This document shows, one piece after another, positions 1 to 6,800 of a stretch of DNA of 10,153 nucleotides. Source of the stretch: Bryobacterales bacterium. Lineage in GTDB: Bacteria; Acidobacteriota; Terriglobia; Bryobacterales; Bryobacteraceae. Location of the stretch: NCBI GenBank assembly GCA_016789785.1, contig JAEUQE010000280.1:1-10153 (forward strand). Reading direction: 5' to 3'. The notes under the pieces were generated by a model. The model had not been told where the DNA came from and made no database searches. It was given only the letters and a program-made list of their open reading frames with translations. A program made the position numbers and the translations under genes. How positions within the stretch are numbered: the stretch's first letter is position 1; each line of letters opens with the position of its first letter.

Positions 1-120
1 GCCCTGGATGCGCTTGTCGTGGCATTTGCGGAACCCGGAGGGACGGTGCTGACGTCCGATCCGGACGATTTGGAAGCGCTGGCGGCCCACGCTGCGGACG
101 TGCGGATCGAGCGAATCTAG
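1..120 (+). CDS. C-terminal fragment of a PIN-domain (VapC-type) toxin, cut by the window start
   Basis: Frame 1 is open from the first base to a TAG at 118-120 and gives the last 39 residues of a protein. The pattern DALVVA, then GGTVLTSDPDDL, then LAAHAADV is the usual end of a PIN ribonuclease domain. The aspartates of TSDPDDL and the aspartate of DALVV sit where the metal-binding acidic residues of VapC toxins are found. VapC toxins cleave RNA and are neutralised by an antitoxin normally encoded just upstream, which would lie outside this window. The gene is convergent with the permease gene ending at 199. With only the tail visible, the family call is good but subtype, start and intactness cannot be judged. 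Confidence 0.72.
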   Translation, partial: ALDALVVAFAEPGGTVLTSDPDDLEALAAHAADVRIERI

Positions 121-140
121 ATTCGGTGCCGCTGCACCGA
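112..140. terminator. Palindrome plus stem-loop between convergent genes; possible bidirectional terminator
   Basis: A perfect 14-bp palindrome, CGAATCTAGATTCG (112-125), spans the toxin stop codon. It overlaps a stem-loop at 123-140 with 7-bp arms TCGGTGC and GCACCGA and a 4-base loop. The two structures share bases and could be alternatives. There is no clean T-tract on the plus strand right after the stem, and on the minus strand the stem is followed by a mixed AT stretch, so a classical intrinsic terminator is not shown. The position between two converging genes (ends at 120 and 199) makes a transcription-ending or mRNA-end role the simplest reading. The remaining bases up to 198 hold nothing else I recognise except a T6 run at 194-199 at the end of the permease gene. 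Confidence 0.4.
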
Positions 141-198
141 GAGTCCGCAAAGTCGCAATGACGGCCACAGATCGAATCGTCCAATCATGCGGCTTTTT

Positions 199-2856
199 TC
201 ATTCACTCCGCAGTGCCCTCTGCGGATCGATTGTCGCGGCTCTCCAGGCCGGGACGATGGCCGCAATCAGCGCGACAAAACCCACGATGCTCACAACTCC
301 GACCAAGGTCGTCTGATCCAAGGGGTCCACGCCGTAGAGCAGTTCCCGAATCGCAAGAGTCACGGCAACCGCACACAGAAGTCCAAGCACAAGCCCCCCA
401 ACCGCCAGCAAGACGCTCTCCCTCACAACGATGGTAACGATCGCTTTCACGCTCGAACCGAGCGCCATGCGGATTCCGAACTCCTTCGCGCGTTGAGCTG
501 TTAGATAGGCGAGCGTTGCATAGAGCCCCACAGCCGCCAGCAGCAGCGACACCCATGCAAACGCTGCGAGGACGAACAGGACGAACCGGGTGTCTCCGAT
601 CGAATCGGAAACGTAGGCGCTCATTGGCCGTATGTCGAAGGCGCCCCGGCCAGTGTGCGCTGCCTCCACGGCAGACCGGATCGACGGCGCCAATCGATCA
701 GATGTCTCGCGGGTCTTGATTACCAGGGAGGTCTCGATCGACGGCAGCAGGAAACCAGGGATGTCATCGTCCCGCACGCGAGTGGCCCGCACCGCGGCGG
801 TCACACCAATCACTTCGAGATCGTCGCGCCGGCCGGTTCGATAAACCGCCAGGCGTTTTCCGAGGGCTCCTTCTGGCCATAGCCGTTTCGCCAGGCGTTC
901 GTCAACGATTGCGACGCTGCGTCGCGCTGTCACGTCGTCGTCCGTAAAGTCGCGGCCTGCACGCAAAGGGGTTCCGGCCACACCGAGGTATCCGGGCATG
1001 GCTCCCTGTTGGGTTGCCAGAATTGGCGGATCATCCAGACGGTCGACACGTCCGACCCGGCGCTTCTGCTGGTTAGGGAAGAGGGGCAACGGACTCGCCG
1101 CACTCACCGCCTGAACTCCAGGAATCGCGCTCACTCGATCAATCACTTCGCGCATCACCGCCCACTGCTGCTCTGCTTTCGGGTAGAGACTGAGGCTGAA
1201 GGGCGCCTGTGCGGTGACCACATGGGCAGGATCAAATCCGAGAGGCGCGTCGAGGAGATTCATTAATGACCGCAGCATGAGGCCGCCACAGGCCAAGGGC
1301 ACAATCGACAGAGCGACTTCCATCGCGACAAGTGCACGTTGCAGATTCCTCAAGTTGGTGCCCGTGGTCTGCGTGCGGCTTGCCGGTTGAGAGCGGCTCG
1401 ACGCGGTATGCCACGCAGGGAGCATCCCGAACAGAAGACTGGTAACCACAGCCAGGGCGACCGCGAACATCGCAACTTCCACATCAGTCGCGATCCTGGA
1501 GTGCAAGGGCAGGTGAGAAGCGCTCGCACTGGTGATCGCTTGGAGTGCAAAACGCGCGAGGAGAAGGCCTACGCAGGAAGATGCCAACGCGATCAGGAGA
1601 CTTTCGGTGAGCAGTTGCCGGGCGATCCTTATCCTACCGGCACCCAGCGCGCGCCGGATTTCGAACTCCCGCTGCCGGACCGTGTTTCGGGACAGCATAA
1701 GGTTGGCGACGTTTGCGCAGGCCAGCAGAAGGACAAACCCGACGACTCCCGTCAACAGAATTAGCGTCGGCCGGGCATCGCGCGTGACTGCCTCCTGTAG
1801 CGGTTGCGCAATGAACCGGAGCCTGTTGCTCAAATCGCGATCGAACGGGGAGGCCTGCCAGCCTTTGGTACCGGCATAGAACCCGGGATGCTCTTGTTGG
1901 AACTTTGATGCGAGCGTCTGCAATTCGGCATTCGCCTCGCTTAGGGTAGTGCCGGGCCTGAGCCGCGCCAGGATGGGAATCCCCCGGTACTGCCTGATCG
2001 GCTTCATCGCAAAGGGGATCCAGATGTCGATTTGTTCCGCGCCGCTGGCAGCGGTGGGCAGGAACAGGCGGAAATGCGGAGCCAGCACCCCGGCGATCCG
2101 AACGTCCTGATCATCAACCCGTACGGTTCTTCCGATGACGCCGGGGTCTGAGGAAAAGCGGCGCCGCCACAGTTCGCCGCTGATGAGAATGGCAGACGGC
2201 CCGGCCTTTGCATCATCAAGCCGCGAATCAAGCAGCCTTCCCAGCGTCAGCCGCGCGCCAAGCAACGGAAGAAAATCATCGGAAACACGCGCGTGCGTCA
2301 CACGCTCGGGCTCGCCTTCGGACGTGAGCGTCGCCGTCCCCGCGTCAAGCATGGCGACCTGTTCGAAAGACCGGCCGCGCTCTTTCAGGTCGAGTACTTC
2401 GCCCAGCGCTGCACCCGCATTCGACACACTCCTGGCGTCAACTTGAATCGTGACAATCCGGTCGGGCTCCGGATAAGGCAATGGGCGCCACATCACCGCG
2501 CGCATCAAGCTGAACATCGTGAGGGCCGCGCCCATGCCCAGCGCCATAGTGGCGATGACGATCGCCGCGAATCCGCGCGACCGCAGCAGGCAGCGGCACG
2601 CGAAGCGAACGTCCTCAGCCGTCGTCCGAATTGCTCGTCCGAGCCATACGTCCCGCACCCCTTCCTTGATACACTCGACGCCTCCTGTTTCCATCAATGC
2701 CTGACGCCGCGCGTCGCCAACGGGCATCCCAGAAGCAACAAGGCGCCTGGCTTGCTCCTCCACATAGCTTCTGATTTCGGCGTCAAGTGAATCCTCCGCC
2801 TGCTGCCATCGGAGCAGGTTGGCAAGGAGCCGGTTCAATCTTCGGACGACTCGCAT
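199..2856 (-). CDS. ADOP-type ABC transporter permease (MacB/FtsX superfamily)
   Basis: The 885-residue inner-membrane protein has the duplicated permease architecture of the ADOP family. Residues 1-90 form the soluble 'permease prefix' (LNRLLANLLRW, then a helix ending in DARRQALMETGG). A first membrane helix (about 97-120) leads into a MacB-like periplasmic domain (about 125-355). The first FtsX block has helices near 364-387, 414-438 and 460-480 and the cytoplasmic coupling segment REFEIRRALGAGR (396-408). A second copy follows, with a helix at 508-530, a periplasmic domain (about 540-755) and helices near 757-785, 807-835 and 850-870. Its coupling segment KEFGIRMALG lies at 791-800, and the protein ends in the typical PAWRAATIDPQRALRSE. 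No ATPase is encoded nearby, as is usual for this family. The substrate is unknown; MacB relatives act as mechanotransmission machines for export of peptides, lipoproteins or antibiotics. The ATG lies 1 nt after the padR stop, so the two are an operon and probably translationally coupled. Confidence 0.93.
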   Translation of the reverse strand: MRVVRRLNRLLANLLRWQQAEDSLDAEIRSYVEEQARRLVASGMPVGDARRQALMETGGVECIKEGVRDVWLGRAIRTTAEDVRFACRCLLRSRGFAAIVIATMALGMGAALTMFSLMRAVMWRPLPYPEPDRIVTIQVDARSVSNAGAALGEVLDLKERGRSFEQVAMLDAGTATLTSEGEPERVTHARVSDDFLPLLGARLTLGRLLDSRLDDAKAGPSAILISGELWRRRFSSDPGVIGRTVRVDDQDVRIAGVLAPHFRLFLPTAASGAEQIDIWIPFAMKPIRQYRGIPILARLRPGTTLSEANAELQTLASKFQQEHPGFYAGTKGWQASPFDRDLSNRLRFIAQPLQEAVTRDARPTLILLTGVVGFVLLLACANVANLMLSRNTVRQREFEIRRALGAGRIRIARQLLTESLLIALASSCVGLLLARFALQAITSASASHLPLHSRIATDVEVAMFAVALAVVTSLLFGMLPAWHTASSRSQPASRTQTTGTNLRNLQRALVAMEVALSIVPLACGGLMLRSLMNLLDAPLGFDPAHVVTAQAPFSLSLYPKAEQQWAVMREVIDRVSAIPGVQAVSAASPLPLFPNQQKRRVGRVDRLDDPPILATQQGAMPGYLGVAGTPLRAGRDFTDDDVTARRSVAIVDERLAKRLWPEGALGKRLAVYRTGRRDDLEVIGVTAAVRATRVRDDDIPGFLLPSIETSLVIKTRETSDRLAPSIRSAVEAAHTGRGAFDIRPMSAYVSDSIGDTRFVLFVLAAFAWVSLLLAAVGLYATLAYLTAQRAKEFGIRMALGSSVKAIVTIVVRESVLLAVGGLVLGLLCAVAVTLAIRELLYGVDPLDQTTLVGVVSIVGFVALIAAIVPAWRAATIDPQRALRSE

Positions 2857-2857
2857 G

Positions 2858-3190
2858 TCAGGCTGACTCCAGAAGCGCGGTGATCGCCTGAACTGTCCGT
2901 GTCCACGTCTGCTTTTCTACCGACAACTGCTTCCTCCCGTCGCGGGTCAGTTTGTAGGTGCGGACCCGGCGACCCTCCGCGGATTCTTCCCACTTGCCCT
3001 TGATCAACCCTTCCTGTTCGAGGCGATGGAGCGCGGGGAACAAGGAACCTGCCTTGACCTGGAACGCCCCATGCGTGACTTGAGCCATACGTTCTGCAAT
3101 GGCGGATCCGTGCATGGGCCGCAGATCCAGCGTCCTCAAGATAAGGAGGTCCAGCGTACCTTTGAGGAGTTCAAGGGAGGGCTCTGTCAT
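2858..3190 (-). CDS. PadR-family transcriptional regulator
   Basis: The 110-residue protein matches the short PadR subfamily over its full length. It starts MTEPSLELLKGTLDLLILRTL, has the glycine-containing turn PMHGSAIAERM (25-35), the recognition region GSLFPALHRLEQEGLI (48-63), the beta-wing with EGRRVRTYKLT (72-82) and a C-terminal dimerisation helix (about 87-108). PadR proteins are winged-helix repressors that often control their own gene and an adjacent transporter. Here the permease gene follows after 1 nt and AT-rich palindromes lie 15-33 nt upstream of the start, so autorepression of a padR-permease operon is the natural model. No good Shine-Dalgarno precedes the ATG. A TATAGT just before it might be a -10 box giving a nearly leaderless mRNA. 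The inducing ligand cannot be inferred. Confidence 0.93.
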   Translation of the reverse strand: MTEPSLELLKGTLDLLILRTLDLRPMHGSAIAERMAQVTHGAFQVKAGSLFPALHRLEQEGLIKGKWEESAEGRRVRTYKLTRDGRKQLSVEKQTWTRTVQAITALLESA

Positions 3191-3204
3191 TACTATAGGA
3201 TACC

Positions 3205-3223
3205 AATATCGATATTCTATATC
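3205..3223. promoter_or_regulatory. Probable PadR operator: overlapping AT-rich palindromes upstream of padR
   Basis: A perfect 12-bp palindrome AATATCGATATT (3205-3216) overlaps an inverted repeat GATAT-TCT-ATATC (3211-3223). Both stand out in an otherwise GC-rich sequence and lie 15-33 nt upstream of the padR start on the minus strand, where the core promoter should be. PadR-family dimers bind dyad-symmetric AT-rich sites overlapping their own promoter, so an autoregulatory operator is expected here. The promoter itself is not clear. On the minus strand TTGGCA lies to the left of the palindromes (about 3226-3231) as a possible -35 element, but no good -10 is at the right distance; the alternative is the TATAGT next to the start codon. 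Confidence 0.5.
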
Positions 3224-3334
3224 GTGCCAAGCGGATTCGCGAGGCGCTCCTCTCCAGTGAAGGGTGTCGGTCTCTCCGAGCTTCTCACCGACATTTTGAA
3301 GCGCGACATTGAGATCAACGAAGCCTTGAAATAA
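3224..3334 (+). pseudogene. Possible remnant: C-terminal end of a ribbon-helix-helix antitoxin
   Basis: In the 174-bp gap between padR and the DUF5615 gene, the plus-strand frame ending at TAA 3332-3334 reads GVGLSELLTDILKRD and then IEINEALK. This looks like the second helix and tail of RHH/CopG-type antitoxins, in which a 'G.sLSELvndlLkkdIE' pattern is common. No conserved N-terminal half precedes it. The frame runs back through the padR promoter and across padR itself, and there is no convincing start or ribosome site. The only candidate start is a GTG at 3224, giving 36 residues. It may be a decayed antitoxin gene or a chance open frame; I favour a remnant weakly. Nothing else recognisable lies in the gap. 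Confidence 0.25.
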
Positions 3335-3364
3335 CCTCCACTCGCAGATGCATGGCGGCGCGGA

Positions 3365-3685
3365 TCATCGAACAAACCTGACTTGGCCTTTCTGAAGCTC
3401 TGCCAACTCAATTCGGACCACAGCGACGAGCGGTAGCAGGTCCTCAATCTTGCTCGTAGCCGCGCACAGGATCAGGATCGAAATCTGGCGGCCAGCGGAG
3501 TTTTGTTGGTGACGAATCCCTTGGTCGATTGTGACAAGTACATCGTACCCGGATTCCTCGGCGGCGAGAAGCAGCCTTCCGTTCTTCATTCCCCTGAAAC
3601 CGGCCCATTGGGCGCTGTGAACCTCATGGTCAGGAAACGAATGCCGGAAATCGACCGGTAGACACTCGTCCAGCAAGATCTTCAT
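3365..3685 (-). CDS. DUF5615 PIN-like toxin
   Basis: The 106-residue protein is a full-length member of the DUF5615 PIN-like family, which are the presumed toxins of DUF433 pairs. It starts MKILLDECLP, with the acidic pair D6/E7 at the expected metal site. It continues with HEVHSAQWAGFRGMKNGRLL (20-39), the central AAEESGYDVLVTIDQGI with D54 as the next acidic residue, and RHQQN (58-62), typical of the subgroup with 'KNGeLL' and 'DQ.i..QQN' motifs. By analogy with PIN domains it is probably a metal-dependent RNase, but activity has seldom been shown for this family. Its ATG overlaps the stop of the upstream DUF433 gene (ATGA), so translation is coupled with antitoxin first. All conserved positions appear intact. 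Confidence 0.88.
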   Translation of the reverse strand: MKILLDECLPVDFRHSFPDHEVHSAQWAGFRGMKNGRLLLAAEESGYDVLVTIDQGIRHQQNSAGRQISILILCAATSKIEDLLPLVAVVRIELAELQKGQVRFVR

Positions 3686-3894
3686 GTGATCTTGGCAAGC
3701 AGCGAATCCTTCGCCTCCTCAAGTGCTTGCACCGCTTGTTCGCGTGACACCGACGGGAACTGGCGAAGGAACTCATCCAGCGAATACCCGCCTTCCAGGT
3801 AATCGATCAGGCTCTTGAAGGGCACACGTGTGCCCTGGAAACACGGCGTCCCGTGCATGATCTCCGGGTCGGACACGACAATGGAGTCCTTCAT
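3682..3894 (-). CDS. DUF433 antitoxin
   Basis: The 70-residue protein carries the DUF433 signature PEIMHGTPCFQGTRVPF (10-26), followed by LIDYLEGGYSLDEFLRQFPSVSREQ (29-53) and a C-terminal helix. DUF433 folds as a small winged helix-turn-helix. It is the usual partner of DUF5615 PIN-like toxins and probably binds both DNA and toxin. I start it at the ATG at 3894. A GTG one codon upstream (3897) is possible, but AAGG lies 4 nt from the ATG and would be too close to the GTG. The toxin start overlaps this stop by four bases. The role as antitoxin rests on gene order and family precedent. Confidence 0.87.
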   Translation of the reverse strand: MKDSIVVSDPEIMHGTPCFQGTRVPFKSLIDYLEGGYSLDEFLRQFPSVSREQAVQALEEAKDSLLAKIT

Positions 3895-3903
3895 CACACC
3901 TTA

Positions 3904-3909
3904 ATTGTA
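3904..3909 (-). promoter_or_regulatory. Candidate -10 element for the DUF433/DUF5615 pair
   Basis: The minus strand reads TACAAT followed after 9 nt by the DUF433 ATG. TACAAT is a good -10 match and stands out in this GC-rich region. No TTGACA-like -35 is found 16-18 bp upstream, so this is only a candidate. If it is used, transcription would begin within a few bases of the start codon, giving a nearly leaderless transcript. It would also separate the toxin-antitoxin pair from the RHH gene upstream. Confidence 0.3.
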
Positions 3910-3957
3910 GACCTTTGAGCGGGCGGCTTCGTGATCGAGTCTGCGAAGATCGCCGGT

Positions 3958-3977
3958 GGCCTCAGCCGGCCTCAGCC
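3958..3977. repeat. Tandem 10-bp duplication at the end of the RHH gene
   Basis: The decamer GGCCTCAGCC occurs twice back to back (3958-3967 and 3968-3977). The stop codon of the RHH gene (3972-3974) lies within the second copy. Removing one copy would not change the protein because the stop is kept. It is probably a small slippage or duplication event with no evident function. Confidence 0.75.
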
Positions 3978-4247
3978 TGCGCGCCGTCCGGGTGCTTTGG
4001 GACGTCGACTACTCTGGTCGAGAGCTTGCCGCAGCAGGGTCTTGATCACGGCCTGCCGGCTGACGTTGAGGCGAGCGGCCCGCTCATCAAGTTCCCGCAG
4101 CATACCTTGCGTGAGATCCACGTTCACACGGCGGACCGGCCGGACCACGGTGAACTCATTGGTGAAGAACCGGGAGACATCCTCGCCGCGAGTCGCCATC
4201 TCGGCGATTTCGTCGGCCGATGGTGACTTCTTAGACGTTCTTGGCAT
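3972..4247 (-). CDS. Ribbon-helix-helix (CopG-type) DNA-binding protein, probable antitoxin
   Basis: The 91-residue protein has a lysine-rich start (MPRTSKKSPS), a conserved linker DEIAEMATRGEDVSRFFTN (12-30), and an RHH domain with strand RRVNVDLT (39-46), helix A (47-59) and helix B NVSRQAVIKTLLRQALDQ (61-78). It ends in a short arginine-rich tail. RHH proteins dimerise through the strand and bind operator DNA; many are antitoxins. I use the ATG at 4247 because the strong Shine-Dalgarno GAGGAGGG (4250-4257) sits just before it. The frame extends upstream to 4304, but that part would overlap the membrane-protein gene. No obvious toxin gene is adjacent: upstream is the membrane protein (34 nt away) and downstream is a complete DUF433/DUF5615 pair. 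It may therefore be a solitary antitoxin or a plain repressor. Confidence 0.82.
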   Translation of the reverse strand: MPRTSKKSPSADEIAEMATRGEDVSRFFTNEFTVVRPVRRVNVDLTQGMLRELDERAARLNVSRQAVIKTLLRQALDQSSRRPKAPGRRAG

Positions 4248-4249
4248 AG

Positions 4250-4257
4250 CCCTCCTC
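4250..4257 (-). promoter_or_regulatory. Strong Shine-Dalgarno that fixes the RHH gene start
   Basis: The minus strand reads GAGGAGGG, then CT, then ATG. This is the strongest ribosome-binding match in the window and supports the start at 4247 over the longer open frame. Most other genes here have weak or no such site. Confidence 0.7.
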
Positions 4258-4281
4258 TTCTTTGTCTGGTTGACTTCTAGT

Positions 4282-5511
4282 TCACCGCGCAACCGCGGGC
4301 ACATCCCACTTCACGAAACGGCCCGTCAACACGGCTTCCAACCACTGTTCGTTCTCTTTACGCGACCAGGTGGGCGCAAGGTCGAAGATCTCGTCTTTCA
4401 CCACCGCACCCGGCTCCAACGTGACGTTCTCCAGCGGGCTGCCGTTGTAGACAACGCGAAGATCCACGCCACGTTCACCAATCACAGCGCTCAGTTCCTC
4501 CATGCCGGTCTTCACGCGGAATCGCGACACTGCGCCATTACGCTCGCGCCTGGCGCGGAATTGCACAGGATGCAGAAACTCCGCGCGGCTACCCGCCAAT
4601 TGAATGGTGCGTAAGTAACATCCCCACACTTCGGTCTCATCGGCCCACAGCCACAACTGGATCAGCCGCTGATGTTGCTCCATCGGTTTCAAATGCGAGA
4701 ACACCCCGATGGTGATCATGTCATTCGGCTGCGAAGCTTGCGGGAATCGGGGAGGTTCGCTGCGCCGGATGCGAATTCCACGCACCCGCGGATCAGGATC
4801 CGCATAGGAGGATGCCAGCGTTGCTTCCCAATCTCCGTCGATTGGCTTGAGCACAAGACGCAGCTTCTCAGGCGGCATGCGCCCTTCAATCGCAAACGTC
4901 ACCGGGGTCGAAGCCGTCATCGTCCCTGTGCCCACAAGTTGCTCGGTATTCTGGATGCGGCAGTACAGCCAGACCTTCCCTTCCCGGTTTACGATCAGCC
5001 TTGTCATCCATACCGGCTCGCGGGCAGGAGTGAAATGCCCCGTCCATGAGTCGCCATTGCCGATGTCGCCGAAGACGCGCGCGAATGTTGGCCCATCGCG
5101 GAAGGGTGCTTGAAACAGCAGCCGCCGTTGTAGATCCAAACGTCGCGACACCGAAGCCGAGTCCACCGCCGACGCAACCAGCCCCATCACACCCGCCACA
5201 CCAAGAGCCATGGGAAGGATCGCCACCAGACGCATGCGCCGCGCATGCAGGCAGCGCCAGGCCATGACACCGCCCACGAGGTTCGCGATGGTGATCAGTG
5301 GGAACAGCAGCACGAGATCGATGCGGATCGCATCGCGTGCGCCGAGGATTGTCATCGCCGAATCATTCACACCCGCGGCAAGCAGGATCCACAGCGCAAG
5401 CCGCGAGATGCGAGCCGCGTTGCCAGGCGTGCGCCACAGTGCGATCAGCAGCAGTGCGGCGGGCACCGCGCTCAATCGCACCGGTTGCAGCAACCAGGCC
5501 GCTGCGTTCAT
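4282..5511 (-). CDS. Unrecognised membrane protein with a large soluble C-terminal domain
   Basis: I do not recognise this 409-residue protein. Its N-terminal third is hydrophobic, with about four likely membrane helices (roughly residues 13-27, 37-57, 64-86 and 94-117). From about 130 onward it is soluble and probably beta-rich. It contains FGDIGNGDSWTGHF (147-160), then WMTRLIVNREGKVWLYCRIQNTE with alternating hydrophobic residues, then a second beta-like segment near 215-235, and ends GRFVKWDVPAVAR. No catalytic motif, nucleotide-binding site or lipobox is evident. The ATG is 6 nt after the stop of the PQQ-like propeller gene, which points to co-transcription and perhaps a joint envelope role. 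The only visible ribosome-site candidate is a weak GAAG-type stretch in the end of the preceding gene. The soluble domain could be periplasmic, but topology cannot be fixed by eye. Confidence 0.8.
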   Translation of the reverse strand: MNAAAWLLQPVRLSAVPAALLLIALWRTPGNAARISRLALWILLAAGVNDSAMTILGARDAIRIDLVLLFPLITIANLVGGVMAWRCLHARRMRLVAILPMALGVAGVMGLVASAVDSASVSRRLDLQRRLLFQAPFRDGPTFARVFGDIGNGDSWTGHFTPAREPVWMTRLIVNREGKVWLYCRIQNTEQLVGTGTMTASTPVTFAIEGRMPPEKLRLVLKPIDGDWEATLASSYADPDPRVRGIRIRRSEPPRFPQASQPNDMITIGVFSHLKPMEQHQRLIQLWLWADETEVWGCYLRTIQLAGSRAEFLHPVQFRARRERNGAVSRFRVKTGMEELSAVIGERGVDLRVVYNGSPLENVTLEPGAVVKDEIFDLAPTWSRKENEQWLEAVLTGRFVKWDVPAVAR

Positions 5512-5517
5512 GCCGCT

Positions 5518-6768
5518 CTACTTCTTCACGCGCTTGCCGATGCAGTAGAGCGCCTTCTCGGTACGCATGAAGATCTGACCTTCGGAAATCGCCGGCGAGC
5601 TGAGCGTGTATTCCTCCAGCTTGTTTTCTGCGAGCACTTCGAACTGGCGGCCAGCCTTGATCACGGTAGTGGTGCCTTCTTCGCTCGTGATGTACACCTT
5701 CCCATCCGCCAGCACGGGAGACGAACTGTAGATCGCCTTTGAGATGCGCTGGCCCGACCACACCTCGGCGCCCGTTTTCGCATCGAGACAGAACACGATG
5801 CCGCGATCGTTGGCAATGAAGAGCAGTTCGCCGTCGGTCACCGGCGTGGGTACATCGGGCCCGTTGGCGTAGGTCCACAGGACATGCGAAGTCGAGACAT
5901 CGCCCTTGCCACCGGGCTTCAACGCGACGAAGGGTTTCACCCGCGACGACGCGTAGACAATGCCGTTCTTCACCACTGGCGAGGCGATGATGCGGTTCAT
6001 CGCAAAGCTCGTCGGATTCAGCACATCGGCCCGCCACAGTTCCTGCAATGTTTCCGGATCATGCCCCGTCACCAGGTCGCCACCCGAAACAATTACCTCC
6101 AATTTGTTTCCGTTCTTTGCCAGCACCGGCGTGGTGTAGGCGTCGGGCGCTTCCACCGTGGCCTTCGTCGGGCGCTCCTGCCGCGCGAGCGTCTTGCCGG
6201 ACTTGCCGTCGATCCGCAGCACATAGGAAGGATCATCGGTCTTCATGCCATGCAACACCGGCACGTAGAGCGAACCGTTGTGCAGCAGCGGCGACGAACC
6301 ATAGCCCCAGTTCAATCCGAACTTGCCGTAATCCTTCTGAATGTCGCGCGTCCAGAGTTCCTTGCCGGCGAAATCGAAGCCCTTCAGAATGCCCGTGCCC
6401 GTGAGTACCCAGACGGTCTTGCCATCGGTGACCGGCGAAGGTGACGACATGTTCTGCTTGTTGATCTTGTAGTTGCCCCCACCAACAGGCCGCTTCCAAA
6501 GGATGTCGCCCTTTTCGCGATTGAGACACCACAGTTCGAGATTGTCGCCATCGGCCACGTTGAGGAAGATGCGCTCGCCCCAGATGATCGGCGTGGCGCC
6601 GCTGCGGCTCGGCATTGGAATGGACCATGTCACGTTCTCGGTGCGATTCCAGGTGACGGGCAGATTCCGTTCGGTGCTCGCGCCGTCGAGCGAAGGTCCG
6701 CGCCACTGCGGCCAGTTGTCGGCGAAGGCAGCCACCGTGAAGGTCAGGAAGAGCATCACACGCATCAT
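5518..6768 (-). CDS. Secreted PQQ-like (BamB-type) beta-propeller repeat protein
   Basis: The protein begins with a signal peptide ([16 protein letters not shown]) and then [13 protein letters not shown], the hallmark start of the PQQ-binding-like propellers common in Acidobacteriota, Planctomycetes and Verrucomicrobia. Blade repeats follow, each with a strand ending in LW or VW and a small/aspartate turn: [34 protein letters not shown], then [17 protein letters not shown] and [18 protein letters not shown] near the end. The length of about 416 residues suits a seven- or eight-bladed propeller. I see no heme-binding CXXCH or dehydrogenase calcium motif, so it is more likely a structural or binding propeller than an alcohol dehydrogenase. 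I start it at the ATG at 6768. A GTG at 6777 is in frame, and an ATG at 6765 is also possible; none has a clear ribosome site. It lies 46 nt downstream of the acyltransferase gene and 6 nt upstream of the membrane-protein gene. Confidence 0.88.
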   Translation of the reverse strand: MMRVMLFLTFTVAAFADNWPQWRGPSLDGASTERNLPVTWNRTENVTWSIPMPSRSGATPIIWGERIFLNVADGDNLELWCLNREKGDILWKRPVGGGNYKINKQNMSSPSPVTDGKTVWVLTGTGILKGFDFAGKELWTRDIQKDYGKFGLNWGYGSSPLLHNGSLYVPVLHGMKTDDPSYVLRIDGKSGKTLARQERPTKATVEAPDAYTTPVLAKNGNKLEVIVSGGDLVTGHDPETLQELWRADVLNPTSFAMNRIIASPVVKNGIVYASSRVKPFVALKPGGKGDVSTSHVLWTYANGPDVPTPVTDGELLFIANDRGIVFCLDAKTGAEVWSGQRISKAIYSSSPVLADGKVYITSEEGTTTVIKAGRQFEVLAENKLEEYTLSSPAISEGQIFMRTEKALYCIGKRVKK

Positions 6769-6800
6769 GTATTGCACAATACCATGGCCCCAAGTGCCTT

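Noticed and set aside
2293..2790. Plus-strand open frame of 165 residues opposite the permease gene.
   Set aside because: It is antisense to a well supported permease and rich in arginine and histidine, which marks it as a shadow frame.
3217..3447. Minus-strand open frame of 76 residues between padR and the DUF5615 gene.
   Set aside because: It overlaps the DUF5615 gene in another frame and the likely padR promoter region, and shows no recognisable features.
4248..4304. Longer N-terminus for the RHH protein, adding 19 residues.
   Set aside because: It would overlap the membrane-protein gene and has no ribosome site, while the start at 4247 has a strong one and matches the family's beginning.
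1..4304. The idea that the toxin-antitoxin genes form a new multi-gene defence system with the PadR/ADOP operon.
   Set aside because: Each unit is a familiar self-contained module, there is no helicase, nuclease effector or sensor protein, and the units appear separately controlled.
5363..6037. Minus-strand open frame of 224 residues, and a similar one at 6233-6793.
   Set aside because: Both lie in a shifted frame inside the propeller gene (the first also runs into the membrane-protein gene) and have unnatural composition with no motifs.
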